Positions 24,615 through 33,375 of a stretch of 64,000 bases of DNA are shown piece by piece; position 1 is the first letter of the stretch, and every line of letters begins with the position of its first letter. Source of the DNA: Nitrosarchaeum sp. (GTDB taxonomy: Archaea; Thermoproteota; Nitrososphaeria; Nitrososphaerales; Nitrosopumilaceae). The translations under genes were made by a program, and so were the position numbers. The stretch spans positions 109,775-173,774 of the forward strand of contig JAIOOR010000006.1 of NCBI GenBank assembly GCA_021414365.1, read 5' to 3'. The notes under the pieces are model-generated. The model was not told where the DNA came from. It ran no database searches and worked only from the letters and a program-made list of their open reading frames with translations.

Positions 24615-25328
24615 TTGAAAGTTAGATTATTTGAGATATTTACATCCGTTGAAGGAGAAGGAATTCTTTATGGTACAAAAACACTTTTTGTTAGATTAGC
24701 TGGTTGTCCATTTACTTGTTTTTATTGTGATACAAAAGAATCGCTTCCACTTGATTCTGGAAATGAATACACAATTGAGGAAGCATGCAAACTAATAGAT
24801 TCTAATCTCAAAAATCAAACATACAAAGTTAATTTTACAGGTGGTGATCCACTAATTCAACACGAAGCAGTAGCTCAACTTGCAAAACATATTCAAACTA
24901 AAAAAATTCCAACATATCTAGAATCATCATGCTTTGATTCTGATAAATTCATTCATGTATTACCATTTATTGATATTGTTAAAATAGAATTTAAAACAAA
25001 AGATTCTGATTTTGTAGACTTTAAACACTATGAAAGACTAATTGATAACGCAATGAAATGTCTTCAATCCTCAGTTGCATCTAAAAAAACTACCTATATC
25101 AAAATAGTTGTAAGCTCTAAAACTAAATTGGAATATTTTAAAGATTTAGTCAATAAAATATTTAATATTATTTCAAAACAAGATATTGATGGATTTATTA
25201 TTCAACCAACATATGGTGTTGCAGAACCTTCCTTAGATCTGCTACTAAATTTGTATGATATAGTTTATCCACATTATAATGATGTAAAAGTTGTGCCTCA
25301 ACTTCATAAATTTATTGGAGCTCCGTAA
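24615..25328 (+). CDS. queE: 7-carboxy-7-deazaguanine synthase (radical SAM)
   Basis: 237 aa radical SAM enzyme making 7-carboxy-7-deazaguanine from CPH4, on the route to preQ0 and archaeosine. It has the QueE N-terminal pattern EIFTSVEGEGILYGTKTLFVRL and the cluster motif C-x3-C-x2-C in AGCPFTCFYCDT. The segment FTGGDPLIQ is the SAM-binding GGE-like motif with D in place of E. It starts at a TTG (24615). folE and queC are encoded nearby, so most of the preQ0 pathway is clustered here. Confidence 0.93.
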   Translation: MKVRLFEIFTSVEGEGILYGTKTLFVRLAGCPFTCFYCDTKESLPLDSGNEYTIEEACKLIDSNLKNQTYKVNFTGGDPLIQHEAVAQLAKHIQTKKIPTYLESSCFDSDKFIHVLPFIDIVKIEFKTKDSDFVDFKHYERLIDNAMKCLQSSVASKKTTYIKIVVSSKTKLEYFKDLVNKIFNIISKQDIDGFIIQPTYGVAEPSLDLLLNLYDIVYPHYNDVKVVPQLHKFIGAP

Positions 25329-25392
25329 TTTTAGCACCAGCCTAAAAATCAGACTAGGTTCAAATACTAGAAAAAATCTGTGAAAATATCAA

Positions 25393-25950
25393 ATGGATAA
25401 AGAACGTGTAAAAAAACTGGTGAGAGAATTAATAATAGAAATTGGTGAGGATCCCACTCGTGAAGGTCTCAGGGATACACCTGAAAGAATTGCAAATATG
25501 TATCAAGAAATCTTTGGTGGATATGAGTCTGATTCTGAATTATCAGTACAATTCTCTGAAGATTCTGATGTAGTTGTAGCACGTAATATTCAGTTTTATT
25601 CAATGTGTGAACATCACATGTTACCATTTTTTGGAAAGATTCACATTGCATATTCTCCTAATGGCCGAGTCTTTGGTATTTCGAAATTAGTACGATTAGT
25701 TGAAAAATACTCTAAAAGATTGCAAATTCAAGAACGATTAACCAAGAATATAGCTGATGAATTATTTGTCCAAGGTGTAAAAGGAGTAGTAGTTTTAGCT
25801 GATGCTGAGCACTTTTGTATGAAAATGCGTGGAGTTAGAAATGATGCAACACTCACCACATCTGCATATAGAGGAATTTATGAGAATAAAGAAGAAAAAG
25901 AGAGTATCATGACCATGATTAGACGACGCAACTCCGATGAATTACTCTAA
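25393..25950 (+). CDS. folE: GTP cyclohydrolase I
   Basis: 185 aa type I enzyme that converts GTP to dihydroneopterin triphosphate, here most likely for the preQ0/archaeosine pathway. Zinc and active-site residues are visible in YSMCEHHMLPF (about residues 74-84), and AEHFCMKMRG (about 136-145) supplies the second Cys. The start pattern EDPTREGLRDTPERIA is characteristic. It lies 64 bases after queE on the same strand. Confidence 0.96.
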   Translation: MDKERVKKLVRELIIEIGEDPTREGLRDTPERIANMYQEIFGGYESDSELSVQFSEDSDVVVARNIQFYSMCEHHMLPFFGKIHIAYSPNGRVFGISKLVRLVEKYSKRLQIQERLTKNIADELFVQGVKGVVVLADAEHFCMKMRGVRNDATLTTSAYRGIYENKEEKESIMTMIRRRNSDELL

Positions 25951-25993
25951 ACTCTACTGAAAAATTAAATAATCACTCTTTTACACACAAATC

Positions 25994-26245
25994 ATGGGAG
26001 CTCATCCTAATGTCCACATTCCAAAAGAATCATGGCCTAGCTGGACATGGTATGCAATTGAATTTGGAATTGTTATTGCAGTTTCAATGCTAGTTTCAAG
26101 AGAAATCACTAATTCCATAGCAGGGTTAACTCCACAAATCCAAAACTATGTGTTTATGGGAATTGTTGGTGGAATCTTCTTTATTTGGTATATTATAATT
26201 AGAAATTTAGTTTTCAAAAAGAAGATTCTTGATAACAAATACTAG
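25994..26245 (+). CDS. Small two-helix membrane protein, 83 aa
   Basis: The polar N-terminal 20 residues (HPNVHIPKESWPSW) precede two membrane helices (about residues 22-40 and 53-72) and a Lys-rich end. It sits between folE and the convergent queC gene. No family is recognised, but the clean hydrophobic pattern supports a real gene. Confidence 0.75.
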   Translation: MGAHPNVHIPKESWPSWTWYAIEFGIVIAVSMLVSREITNSIAGLTPQIQNYVFMGIVGGIFFIWYIIIRNLVFKKKILDNKY

Positions 26246-26247
26246 TT

Positions 26248-26922
26248 TTATTTTAGATATTTTGTTTTATCCGTAATACCTGCTTTTTGAAATGCGGTTT
26301 TTCTATTATTGCAGGATTCACAAACTCCGCAATGAAATTTTTGGCTAGAATAACAACTCCATGTTTTGAAAATAACATCACCAAGTGTTTTAAAACCACT
26401 CTTTATCAAATCACTTTTTGAAATTCCTTCACGATACGGCGACCATATTTTGATATTTTTTCGTAATCTTGAATTTATTCCATCTATTTCTCCTAAATTA
26501 AAAGCCAATTCTAGCTTTTTTGCAAATATTGGTCTACAATCAGGATAGTGCTTATCTCCAGTATGTGCACCATATGCCACAAGTGAAGCATTAAGCGTAA
26601 ATGCCCATGCAGAAGCAATTGACAGAAATACTGCATTTCTGATTGGAACTACAATCGAATAATCAAATTTGCTTGGTATTTTCCTCTTTGAACTAGTTAA
26701 CACATTAGAATTACCATACAACTCTTTCATAAAACCAATATTGATAATTTTATGTTGTTTTAATCCAAGCTTTTTTGCAAAAGTTTTAGCTGCAATAATT
26801 TCCCTGTCAGCTTTTTGACCATATGAAAATGAAATTCCATAGAGTTCGTATTTAGCTTTTAAATAACTAACCATACAAACTGAATCTACTCCACCACTAA
26901 ACACAATAACTGCTTTTTTCAT
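26248..26922 (-). CDS. queC: 7-cyano-7-deazaguanine synthase
   Basis: 224 aa adenylating PP-loop enzyme that converts 7-carboxy-7-deazaguanine to preQ0. The PP-loop SGGVDS is at residues 9-14, GAHTGDKHYPDCRP at about 122-135, and the C-terminal zinc site uses CYSSQKFHCGVCESC. It converges with the small membrane protein next to folE and closes the preQ0 gene group. The base-modified product is archaeosine in tRNA. Confidence 0.95.
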   Translation of the reverse strand: MKKAVIVFSGGVDSVCMVSYLKAKYELYGISFSYGQKADREIIAAKTFAKKLGLKQHKIINIGFMKELYGNSNVLTSSKRKIPSKFDYSIVVPIRNAVFLSIASAWAFTLNASLVAYGAHTGDKHYPDCRPIFAKKLELAFNLGEIDGINSRLRKNIKIWSPYREGISKSDLIKSGFKTLGDVIFKTWSCYSSQKFHCGVCESCNNRKTAFQKAGITDKTKYLK

Positions 26923-26938
26923 AAATTTTCTTCCAAAA

Positions 26939-27859
26939 TTATCTTATTACTATTGCACCCTTACTAGGTTTACAAATTACAGTTTGACATTTAGTATTTG
27001 CAGATGCAAATCCCTTTGACATTGCTAAACTTATCTTCTTAAGATCTGTTGAACTTTCTGAAAATGCAATTACTGAAGGACCAGCACCACTAATTGTTAC
27101 ACCAAAAGCACCCGCCTTGAGAGCATTTTCTTTAACTTTGGCAAATCCTGGTATCATATGTTGTCTTGCAGGCTCTACAATCACATCTTTTATTGAATTT
27201 CCTATCATCTCAGAATCTTTTTTCATAAATCCCGCAACAATTGCAGCAGCATTTGACAAGTTTGCAATACTATCAATTAATCTAACTTTTTTTGGTATTA
27301 CACCTCGTGATACTTTGGTTTTCTTTTTTGGAACTTCAAGTTTGGGAACAGCGACACACATTCTTAGATTAGTTGGTGGTTCAATTTTAATTACATTTAG
27401 AGGATTTGTTCTTACTATTACAAATCCTCCTAAAACTGATGCTGCTACATTATCATAATGAATAGAACCAGCACTAGCCTTTTCTCCAGTCCCAGCAAAT
27501 TCTACAAGTGTATTTTCATCTAATTTTAATCCGTACATTTTATCAAATGCAATCACAGTAGCTGCTGCCGAAGCTGCACTACTTCCCATTCCAAATCCAG
27601 CTGGAACACCTTTTTTGATTTTAATTTCTATACCATCTTTAATTTTGAATTTTTTTATCATATTTTTAACAACTAATCCAGCTGTATTGTTATCTGGATT
27701 TGTTGGAACATTATCTTCAGTGATTATGCTTATTCCACTTTTCTTTTTTGTTAACGTAATTTCATCAAAAAAAGCATCAACTGCCAATCCAAACACATCA
27801 AACCCTGGACCTAAATTTGCTGTAGAAGACGGTGCCCTCACAGTAATACTTGAAACCAA
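26939..27859 (-). CDS. thrB: Homoserine kinase (GHMP family)
   Basis: 306 aa GHMP kinase that phosphorylates homoserine for threonine synthesis. Markers are the N-terminal VRAPSSTANLGPGFDVFGLA (residues 7-26), the phosphate loop GVPAGFGMGSSAASAA (about 83-98), and GAFGVTISGAGPSVIAF near the C-terminus. The gene begins right after the GPN GTPase stop, with stop and start separated by no bases, which suggests one transcript. Confidence 0.94.
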   Translation of the reverse strand: MVSSITVRAPSSTANLGPGFDVFGLAVDAFFDEITLTKKKSGISIITEDNVPTNPDNNTAGLVVKNMIKKFKIKDGIEIKIKKGVPAGFGMGSSAASAAATVIAFDKMYGLKLDENTLVEFAGTGEKASAGSIHYDNVAASVLGGFVIVRTNPLNVIKIEPPTNLRMCVAVPKLEVPKKKTKVSRGVIPKKVRLIDSIANLSNAAAIVAGFMKKDSEMIGNSIKDVIVEPARQHMIPGFAKVKENALKAGAFGVTISGAGPSVIAFSESSTDLKKISLAMSKGFASANTKCQTVICKPSKGAIVIR

Positions 27860-28618
27860 CTAATCTTCTACCTCCTCACCTAAATTAAGAATTCTGCTTA
27901 ACGCCCCCTCTAAATTCACTAATCCCTCTCCTGTCGCATTAGAAACTGGAATTAATCCTTGAGCAAAGCCACTAAGATTTAAACCTCGTAAAATATTTGT
28001 AGTCAAACTATAAGTCTCACCATCTGCTTCTTTAGCAATGGCATTTTCTAATAATTTTAGATTGTTTGACCAATCTATGATATTTCTTAGTTTAGATCCA
28101 ATAAGATCTGTTTTAGTAAGCACATTAATTGTTGGCAAATTCAAACGCAACTTTATTGATGTTGCAAGAAGAGCAATTGACACAAAATTTACTGGAGTAG
28201 TCACTAATGCACCATCAAAAAGAAATATGCTTGTTTTTTCTTCAGATGAAATATTTTCTACAACAAATCTACCACTAGAACGATATGCAAACAATTCGAT
28301 TTGACCTGGTGTGTCTACAATTAGATAATCTGGATTTACCTTACTAATTTGTTCTTGAATCTCATCAATCTTTGAAGCAATAAGGTCATTTGCCATAACT
28401 ACTGCACCATTTGGACCTAGATCATATTTTTGCATTATATCTATTACATCTACATAATCTCTAACATCAATATCACATGTATATGGTAAATTCCTAACAC
28501 CGGGATCCAAATTTAATACAGCTGCAAATGCACTGTTTTTTGTATAATATTCATATAGTTTTGATGTTAAAAGAGATTTTCCTGCTCCTGCCGTTCCTGT
28601 TACAAAAATAGATTTCAA
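27860..28618 (-). CDS. GPN-loop GTPase
   Basis: 252 aa homologue of eukaryotic GPN/XAB1 GTPases, which dimerise and in eukaryotes assist RNA polymerase assembly. It has Walker A GTAGAGKS (residues 7-14), the signature GPN in YDLGPNGAV (about residues 65-73), DTPGQIELF (switch II) and LTKTDL for guanine recognition. Nitrososphaerota usually carry one such protein. It lies head-to-tail with thrB. Confidence 0.94.
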   Translation of the reverse strand: MKSIFVTGTAGAGKSLLTSKLYEYYTKNSAFAAVLNLDPGVRNLPYTCDIDVRDYVDVIDIMQKYDLGPNGAVVMANDLIASKIDEIQEQISKVNPDYLIVDTPGQIELFAYRSSGRFVVENISSEEKTSIFLFDGALVTTPVNFVSIALLATSIKLRLNLPTINVLTKTDLIGSKLRNIIDWSNNLKLLENAIAKEADGETYSLTTNILRGLNLSGFAQGLIPVSNATGEGLVNLEGALSRILNLGEEVED

Positions 28619-28688
28619 TGCTAACTAAATTTTTTTCTTTGGCTTATATTTCAAACGAGTTACACTTACTATCTACACATATGCCACA

Positions 28689-28895
28689 ATGGAAATCAAT
28701 AATCAAGTAAAATTCCGACCGATCTATAACATAATACATTACATGAAATTTGTGATTCCTAACTCTCTTGATGAAAAAGAGACTCATCTAAAAGAACTAG
28801 TCATTAAATTATTAGAAGAAAAAAATTTTTCAAATTATGAGCTTTTAGATTCATTATTTGCCGAAGTCAAAGAAGAAATTCAAAAAAACCGTTAA
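28689..28895 (+). CDS. Small hypothetical protein, 68 aa (or 50 aa)
   Basis: I do not recognise a family. The frame opens at an ATG at 28689, but an inner ATG at 28743 (MKFVIPNSL) looks like a more natural start. The protein is an acidic, helical peptide with no cysteine or membrane segment. It is divergent from the GPN GTPase gene. Confidence 0.52.
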   Translation: MEINNQVKFRPIYNIIHYMKFVIPNSLDEKETHLKELVIKLLEEKNFSNYELLDSLFAEVKEEIQKNR

Positions 28896-29003
28896 TTGAG
28901 CATTAATTTCTTTGATTTTTTCAAAATTCACGCCTACATCAAATGTCAATAAAACATTGAAGTTTAGTCAACTTTCATATTTGAATCTGTAAAAAAATTA
29001 CTG

Positions 29004-30020
29004 ATGAACTGGAGAATTATTGCCATTCCGGCAACTCTTATTCCTATTTTCATAATAGCAATTCAATTTAATATAAAATTTGAAGATGTATTGGCAATTG
29101 GAATTATTCCATTTGTATTAGCTATAGTTTCCATGATAATAAAACTAGGTCTTCAAGGAATAAAATTTGCATATATTGCACACAAATATCTTGGAAAATT
29201 TGATTCTTTTTGGAAGTTATGTGGTGTAAGAATCGGAAGCGAATTTATCAAATTTACTACTCCAATGTTTGTAGGTGCAGAATTTGTTATAATTTACTAT
29301 TTACATAAAAAAGGAGTTGCACCATCAAAATCAACTTGGATAGCAATAATGGATATAGTTACTGAAGTTTTTGCAGGCGGTTTGTTATCAATTATGGCTG
29401 GTATTTTTGCATTGATGAATGGAGCATATGTTGTTGGTGGTTTAATTTTAGGAATTAGTACTACTATTACCTTGTTGTGGATGGTTCTATTCTTTTTGTC
29501 ATCTAGAAGAACCTTCCAAGTTCCAAAGATCATTGTTAGCTTAACAAAACGCTTTGCTAAAGAAAAAGGATCAAAATACATTGAACAGACCAATTCATGG
29601 ATGGAAGAAGTTTGTACTATGAGTAGAAAAAATCTTAGGACAACAGAATCAAAAAAAGTCTTTACAATATCTTTTTTCTTCTCACTTGTATCATGGTCAT
29701 TTTATGGAATATCTTTTATGATAATTGCAATGGGCACAGGATACATCATTGATGTTTTTCATTCAATCATGGCAGTAATGGGTGCAAATGCAATTGGAAA
29801 CTTGCCAATTACAGTAGGTGGTTCTGGATTGGCAGAGTTTGGCATTATTGCATATCTAAATAACTTGGATCCATTCAATCTATCTATTCCTCAAGGAACA
29901 GTAGCCTGGGATGCAGTAATTGGATGGAGAATTGCTACTTACTATGTACCTATTTTGATAACTTGGCTTTTACTGGTGAAACTAGCCTTGAGTAAGATCA
30001 CAAAAAATGAAAAATCATAG
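29004..30020 (+). CDS. UPF0104/LPG-synthase transmembrane-like protein (flippase-type)
   Basis: 338 aa integral membrane protein with about eight helices. It matches the lysylphosphatidylglycerol synthase TM region/UPF0104 layout, including GVRIGSEFIKFTTPMFVGAE near residues 74-93 and the late segment NLPITVGGSGLAEFGIIAYL. Archaeal members probably move lipid-linked intermediates across the membrane. It is the last core-type gene before the accessory island that starts with the recombinase at 30120. Confidence 0.85.
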   Translation: MNWRIIAIPATLIPIFIIAIQFNIKFEDVLAIGIIPFVLAIVSMIIKLGLQGIKFAYIAHKYLGKFDSFWKLCGVRIGSEFIKFTTPMFVGAEFVIIYYLHKKGVAPSKSTWIAIMDIVTEVFAGGLLSIMAGIFALMNGAYVVGGLILGISTTITLLWMVLFFLSSRRTFQVPKIIVSLTKRFAKEKGSKYIEQTNSWMEEVCTMSRKNLRTTESKKVFTISFFFSLVSWSFYGISFMIIAMGTGYIIDVFHSIMAVMGANAIGNLPITVGGSGLAEFGIIAYLNNLDPFNLSIPQGTVAWDAVIGWRIATYYVPILITWLLLVKLALSKITKNEKS

Positions 30021-30119
30021 TATATCTATACAATATTTGCTTAATAGAAACCACTCTATATATGCAGTATATGTCATATAAACAGTAGATAATATATATT
30101 TGGACACCCATACTAATGC

Positions 30120-31250
30120 ATGCAACAACTCTTGGAGCAAAATGCACAGGCATTCCTCGATTCGGTGTTCATCATGTCACACAGCTACAGCACAGTAAGT
30201 TCGTACAGGCTTGCAATCTCAAACAAAAACAATACTGGATTCAGAGACTTTCTAAAACAAAGATACAGCATCAATGAAATTGAATTTGCAGAACAAACAA
30301 AACAAGAAAAGTATGACATCTACAATGTCCTAAGAGACTATGTTATTTTTCTAGACAAGAACAACTACAAGCCAAAGACAATCACATCAAGGCTTGCAGC
30401 AATCAAGGGATATCTTCGATTCTTGGGATTGAAGATCTACACAGAGGACTGCAAGCACATAATCAGAGTTCCAAAAAACATCCAAGAACCAGAAACAGCA
30501 CTGACAAAAGAAATAATTCTTCGAGTGTTAAGAAATGCACCACCAAGACTTCAGACTGTAATTCTTGTATTATCATCAAGCGGAATGAGAATTGGCGAAC
30601 TCGTACAACTAAAACTGTCTGACATTGACTTTGCAACAACACCAACAACAATCAGATTGCCAGCAAAAATTACAAAGACAAGAACTGCAAGAGAAACATT
30701 CATCACAACAGAAGCAACAAATTCCTTGAAAGACTATCTTTCTCGATTTCTAAAATGGGACGAAAAGAAAAACAACTCGCATCTTGATGATGTAATTATT
30801 TTTGGAAGAGATCTTACAAGCAAACGCATACTAAAAGAAAATCCAAAACAGCCTCCTTACCTTATCGCAGAAGGTCTGCTGATGAGGCAACTGAAATACT
30901 ATCTTGAAAAAATTCCAGATCTCAACAAGATCAACCTCAACGGAATCAGAGTGATTCATTTTCACGCACTGAGAAAGTTCTTCAGAACTACCGTAGGCAA
31001 CGCCTCAGGCAGGGATTTTGCTGAGGCACTGATTGGCCACAAGTTCTACATGAGCACATACTATCAGATGAATAACGAGAAAAAAAGAGAAATGTATCTA
31101 CAGGTGGAACCACACCTTACAATATCTGACTTTGAGACTGTAGAGAAGAACATCAAGAAACTTTCTGAAAAGAATTCTCAATTAGAAGAAAAGTTCAATG
31201 ATCTACTGCAATATCTAAGGACAAACAAGATTGAAGTTCCAACTTTTTAA
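30120..31250 (+). CDS. Tyrosine recombinase/integrase
   Basis: 376 aa with an N-terminal SAM-like core-binding domain (about residues 5-115) and a catalytic domain (125-330). The catalytic set is Arg157 (SSGMRIGEL), Lys near 183-186, His282 and Arg285 (HFHALR), His307 (IGHK) and Tyr314 or 315 (STYYQM). A C-terminal coiled coil follows. It is XerA-like in style but longer, as in integrated archaeal elements. Base composition is visibly more GC-rich than the preceding gene. It marks the left part of the 30-46 kb accessory island; no flanking att duplication was seen. Confidence 0.93.
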   Translation: MQQLLEQNAQAFLDSVFIMSHSYSTVSSYRLAISNKNNTGFRDFLKQRYSINEIEFAEQTKQEKYDIYNVLRDYVIFLDKNNYKPKTITSRLAAIKGYLRFLGLKIYTEDCKHIIRVPKNIQEPETALTKEIILRVLRNAPPRLQTVILVLSSSGMRIGELVQLKLSDIDFATTPTTIRLPAKITKTRTARETFITTEATNSLKDYLSRFLKWDEKKNNSHLDDVIIFGRDLTSKRILKENPKQPPYLIAEGLLMRQLKYYLEKIPDLNKINLNGIRVIHFHALRKFFRTTVGNASGRDFAEALIGHKFYMSTYYQMNNEKKREMYLQVEPHLTISDFETVEKNIKKLSEKNSQLEEKFNDLLQYLRTNKIEVPTF

Positions 31251-31336
31251 TGATAGATAAATTTAGACAATTCCATTTTTAATATGTTAATCATATGTTA
31301 TTAGTTTAAGTATCGCTATCTTTTTATTTTTTTTCA

Positions 31337-32176
31337 TTGGATCCTGTAATTAACACATTAAAAAAAACAATTTATTTCATTGGCAAAAGTAATGGCAACA
31401 AAATGATTCCATATGCTACAGGTTTCCTTATGGGTCTTGGTGGAGTTAATCATATTGTTACCGCAAAACATGTAATTATGGATGCAAATGGAAAATTGCA
31501 AGATAAAAATCTTAAATTTTTCTTTAACGGTAAGAATGGAAAAATCATAAATCGTTCAATCAAAGATCTTAAGAGATCAGGCGCAAATTGGATATTTCAT
31601 GATAATAAACATGTAGATATTGCAATAATTCCAATCAACGTACATAGATCAATTGATGATGTTGTTGCAATTCCTGAAAGAGCAACTTTAAAATCAAATA
31701 AATTAACTGAAACTGAAGATGTCATATTTTTATCATACCAACCAGGTATATCTTTAGAAAAAGTATCGCCAATAATTAGGCGAGGAATGATAAGTAGATT
31801 TAATCACAATAATACTTTTTACATTGACGGATTTGCGTTTCCTGGAAATAGTGGTAGTCCTGTTTTACTAAAAGCTAGATTGACTGATATTGCTTCATCA
31901 AAAAATAATCCAGCACTATTAGTTGGAGTTATAGGTGCTTACATTCCATATAGTGAAGAAGCTATTAGTTTACAAACTGGTAAGACCCGTGTAATTTTTG
32001 AGGATAATACAGGATTATCCATAGTTTGGCCAATTGAGAAAATACTAGAATTAACCTTAAAAAAACAATTTAAACTTCAAGTAGAAATGTTACTAAAACA
32101 AGATCAATCATCAAGAACTCAAAATAACATTATTAGCAATAATAAATCAGATGAGTCAAAAACAAAACCTGTTTAA
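31337..32176 (+). CDS. Trypsin-like serine protease
   Basis: 279 aa chymotrypsin-fold protease with a complete triad by motif: His45 (VTAKHV), Asp94 (HVDIAII) and Ser172 (FPGNSGSPV). There is no signal peptide, so it should act in the cytoplasm unless exported unusually. The C-terminal 40 residues are polar and disordered. It starts at a TTG (31337). It sits directly after the recombinase and ahead of a membrane coiled-coil gene; trypsin-like proteases occur in several defence contexts, but none is established here. Confidence 0.85.
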   Translation: MDPVINTLKKTIYFIGKSNGNKMIPYATGFLMGLGGVNHIVTAKHVIMDANGKLQDKNLKFFFNGKNGKIINRSIKDLKRSGANWIFHDNKHVDIAIIPINVHRSIDDVVAIPERATLKSNKLTETEDVIFLSYQPGISLEKVSPIIRRGMISRFNHNNTFYIDGFAFPGNSGSPVLLKARLTDIASSKNNPALLVGVIGAYIPYSEEAISLQTGKTRVIFEDNTGLSIVWPIEKILELTLKKQFKLQVEMLLKQDQSSRTQNNIISNNKSDESKTKPV

Positions 32177-32287
32177 GCATACGGTGTGAATATAATCAGT
32201 TAAGCCTAATTACAAGATATTAATTTAGACCAAAAAACCAATTTTTCTCGAGCTTGTTTATCATAATATCACTTTTTATCAATCAAT

Positions 32288-32791
32288 ATGGCATTACAGT
32301 CAAATCAACATAACACAAATTCTCAAACAGTATCATCACAAACTGAGCCTATACAGCATAATGAAATAAAAAATAAACAAGCTTACTCTATCGCATTAAT
32401 TGTAATCATACCTTTTATAGTATATTTTGGAACATCTCTTTTTGTACTTGGAATAGAATCTACAAAAGAGATGACTGCTCTATTAGGAGGATATGTAGCA
32501 ACTGTGCTAGTTTATTTTTTTGGTAAAGAACAATCTCAATCATTGTCAAATCAGGTTAAAGCAACAACTGACGAGAAAATCATCATTTTAAAAGAACTAG
32601 ATGAAAAAAATAAAGAACTTAAAACTAATAACACATCACTATCAAAAATACCTATGACAGTTTCAGGTTATGAAAAATTACAAATGGAAAATGAGAATAA
32701 TAAAAAACAAGTTGAGCAATTAATGCAGCAAATACAAGTACTACAACCTTTAATATCAGCACTATGTAATAATGATAAGGAAGAATCATGA
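32288..32791 (+). CDS. Membrane protein with coiled-coil domain, 167 aa
   Basis: A polar N-terminus of about 32 residues leads to two membrane helices (about 36-54 and 64-79) and then a long coiled coil (about 95-155) in the cytoplasm or outside. It overlaps the next gene by 4 bases (ATGA) and follows the protease by 111 bases, so the three are probably one unit. No family is recognised. Confidence 0.7.
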   Translation: MALQSNQHNTNSQTVSSQTEPIQHNEIKNKQAYSIALIVIIPFIVYFGTSLFVLGIESTKEMTALLGGYVATVLVYFFGKEQSQSLSNQVKATTDEKIIILKELDEKNKELKTNNTSLSKIPMTVSGYEKLQMENENNKKQVEQLMQQIQVLQPLISALCNNDKEES

Positions 32792-33048
32792 CACAATATA
32801 AAACAAGATCTAAAAAAATAAAAAATGAAGAATCAAGTAATGATGACATTGCGGTTGTGTCTATTAAAAAACATGGAAAGAAAATAAAAGAAATCGAACT
32901 TAAAAATACTGACATTGAAAAAATTAGAACTTTGAGTAAAACAGCTCAAAATCTTCTAAATAACATCAATCAAACTCATCAAAGTATTCTCAAGAACAAA
33001 TCTGTAGTGGATTCAATTGCTGCATCTTTATACCAATCTTCCAGTTAA
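32788..33048 (+). CDS. Small charged helical protein, 86 aa
   Basis: A highly basic N-terminal 40 residues is followed by a helix with heptad character (IRTLSKTAQNLLNNINQ). The gene is translationally coupled to the upstream membrane coiled-coil gene through ATGA. It may form a complex with that protein. No known motif is visible. Confidence 0.62.
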   Translation: MTQYKTRSKKIKNEESSNDDIAVVSIKKHGKKIKEIELKNTDIEKIRTLSKTAQNLLNNINQTHQSILKNKSVVDSIAASLYQSSS

Positions 33049-33199
33049 AGTTTTAATTTTTTTATACAGTAATAAAAAACACTCAACATGTGATATTTTT
33101 TAAATTTTCTAAAATTCCCAATTTTATATTCTTATATGTAAAAACAGATTACAGGTAATCCCGATTTCTGATATGACATAGACAGAACATACTAAGTGG

Positions 33200-33273
33200 T
33201 GGGCTGAGTGAGATTCGAACTCACGATCACTGCCATGTCGGGGCAGTATCCTAACCGGCTAGACTACCAGCCC
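33200..33273 (-). tRNA. tRNA-Val (anticodon GAC), 3' CCA encoded
   Basis: The minus strand gives the acceptor GGGCTGG paired with TCAGCCC, the anticodon stem CTGCC/GGCAG with loop CCGACAT (anticodon GAC), and the T-arm GTGAG/CTCAC with loop TTCGAAT. The CCA is encoded at 33197-33199. The loop has C rather than U at position 33. Downstream of the recombinase by about 2 kb, it may be native or part of the island. The remainder of the 33049-33375 gap holds no gene. Confidence 0.92.
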
Positions 33274-33375
33274 ACGAAAACCACCATCTTCAGACTCTTT
33301 TAACAGTTCACAAAAACATTAAGACCTACTATCAGTTCCCACAATACTTTTCTCATATGCATAACTCATCTTGAC

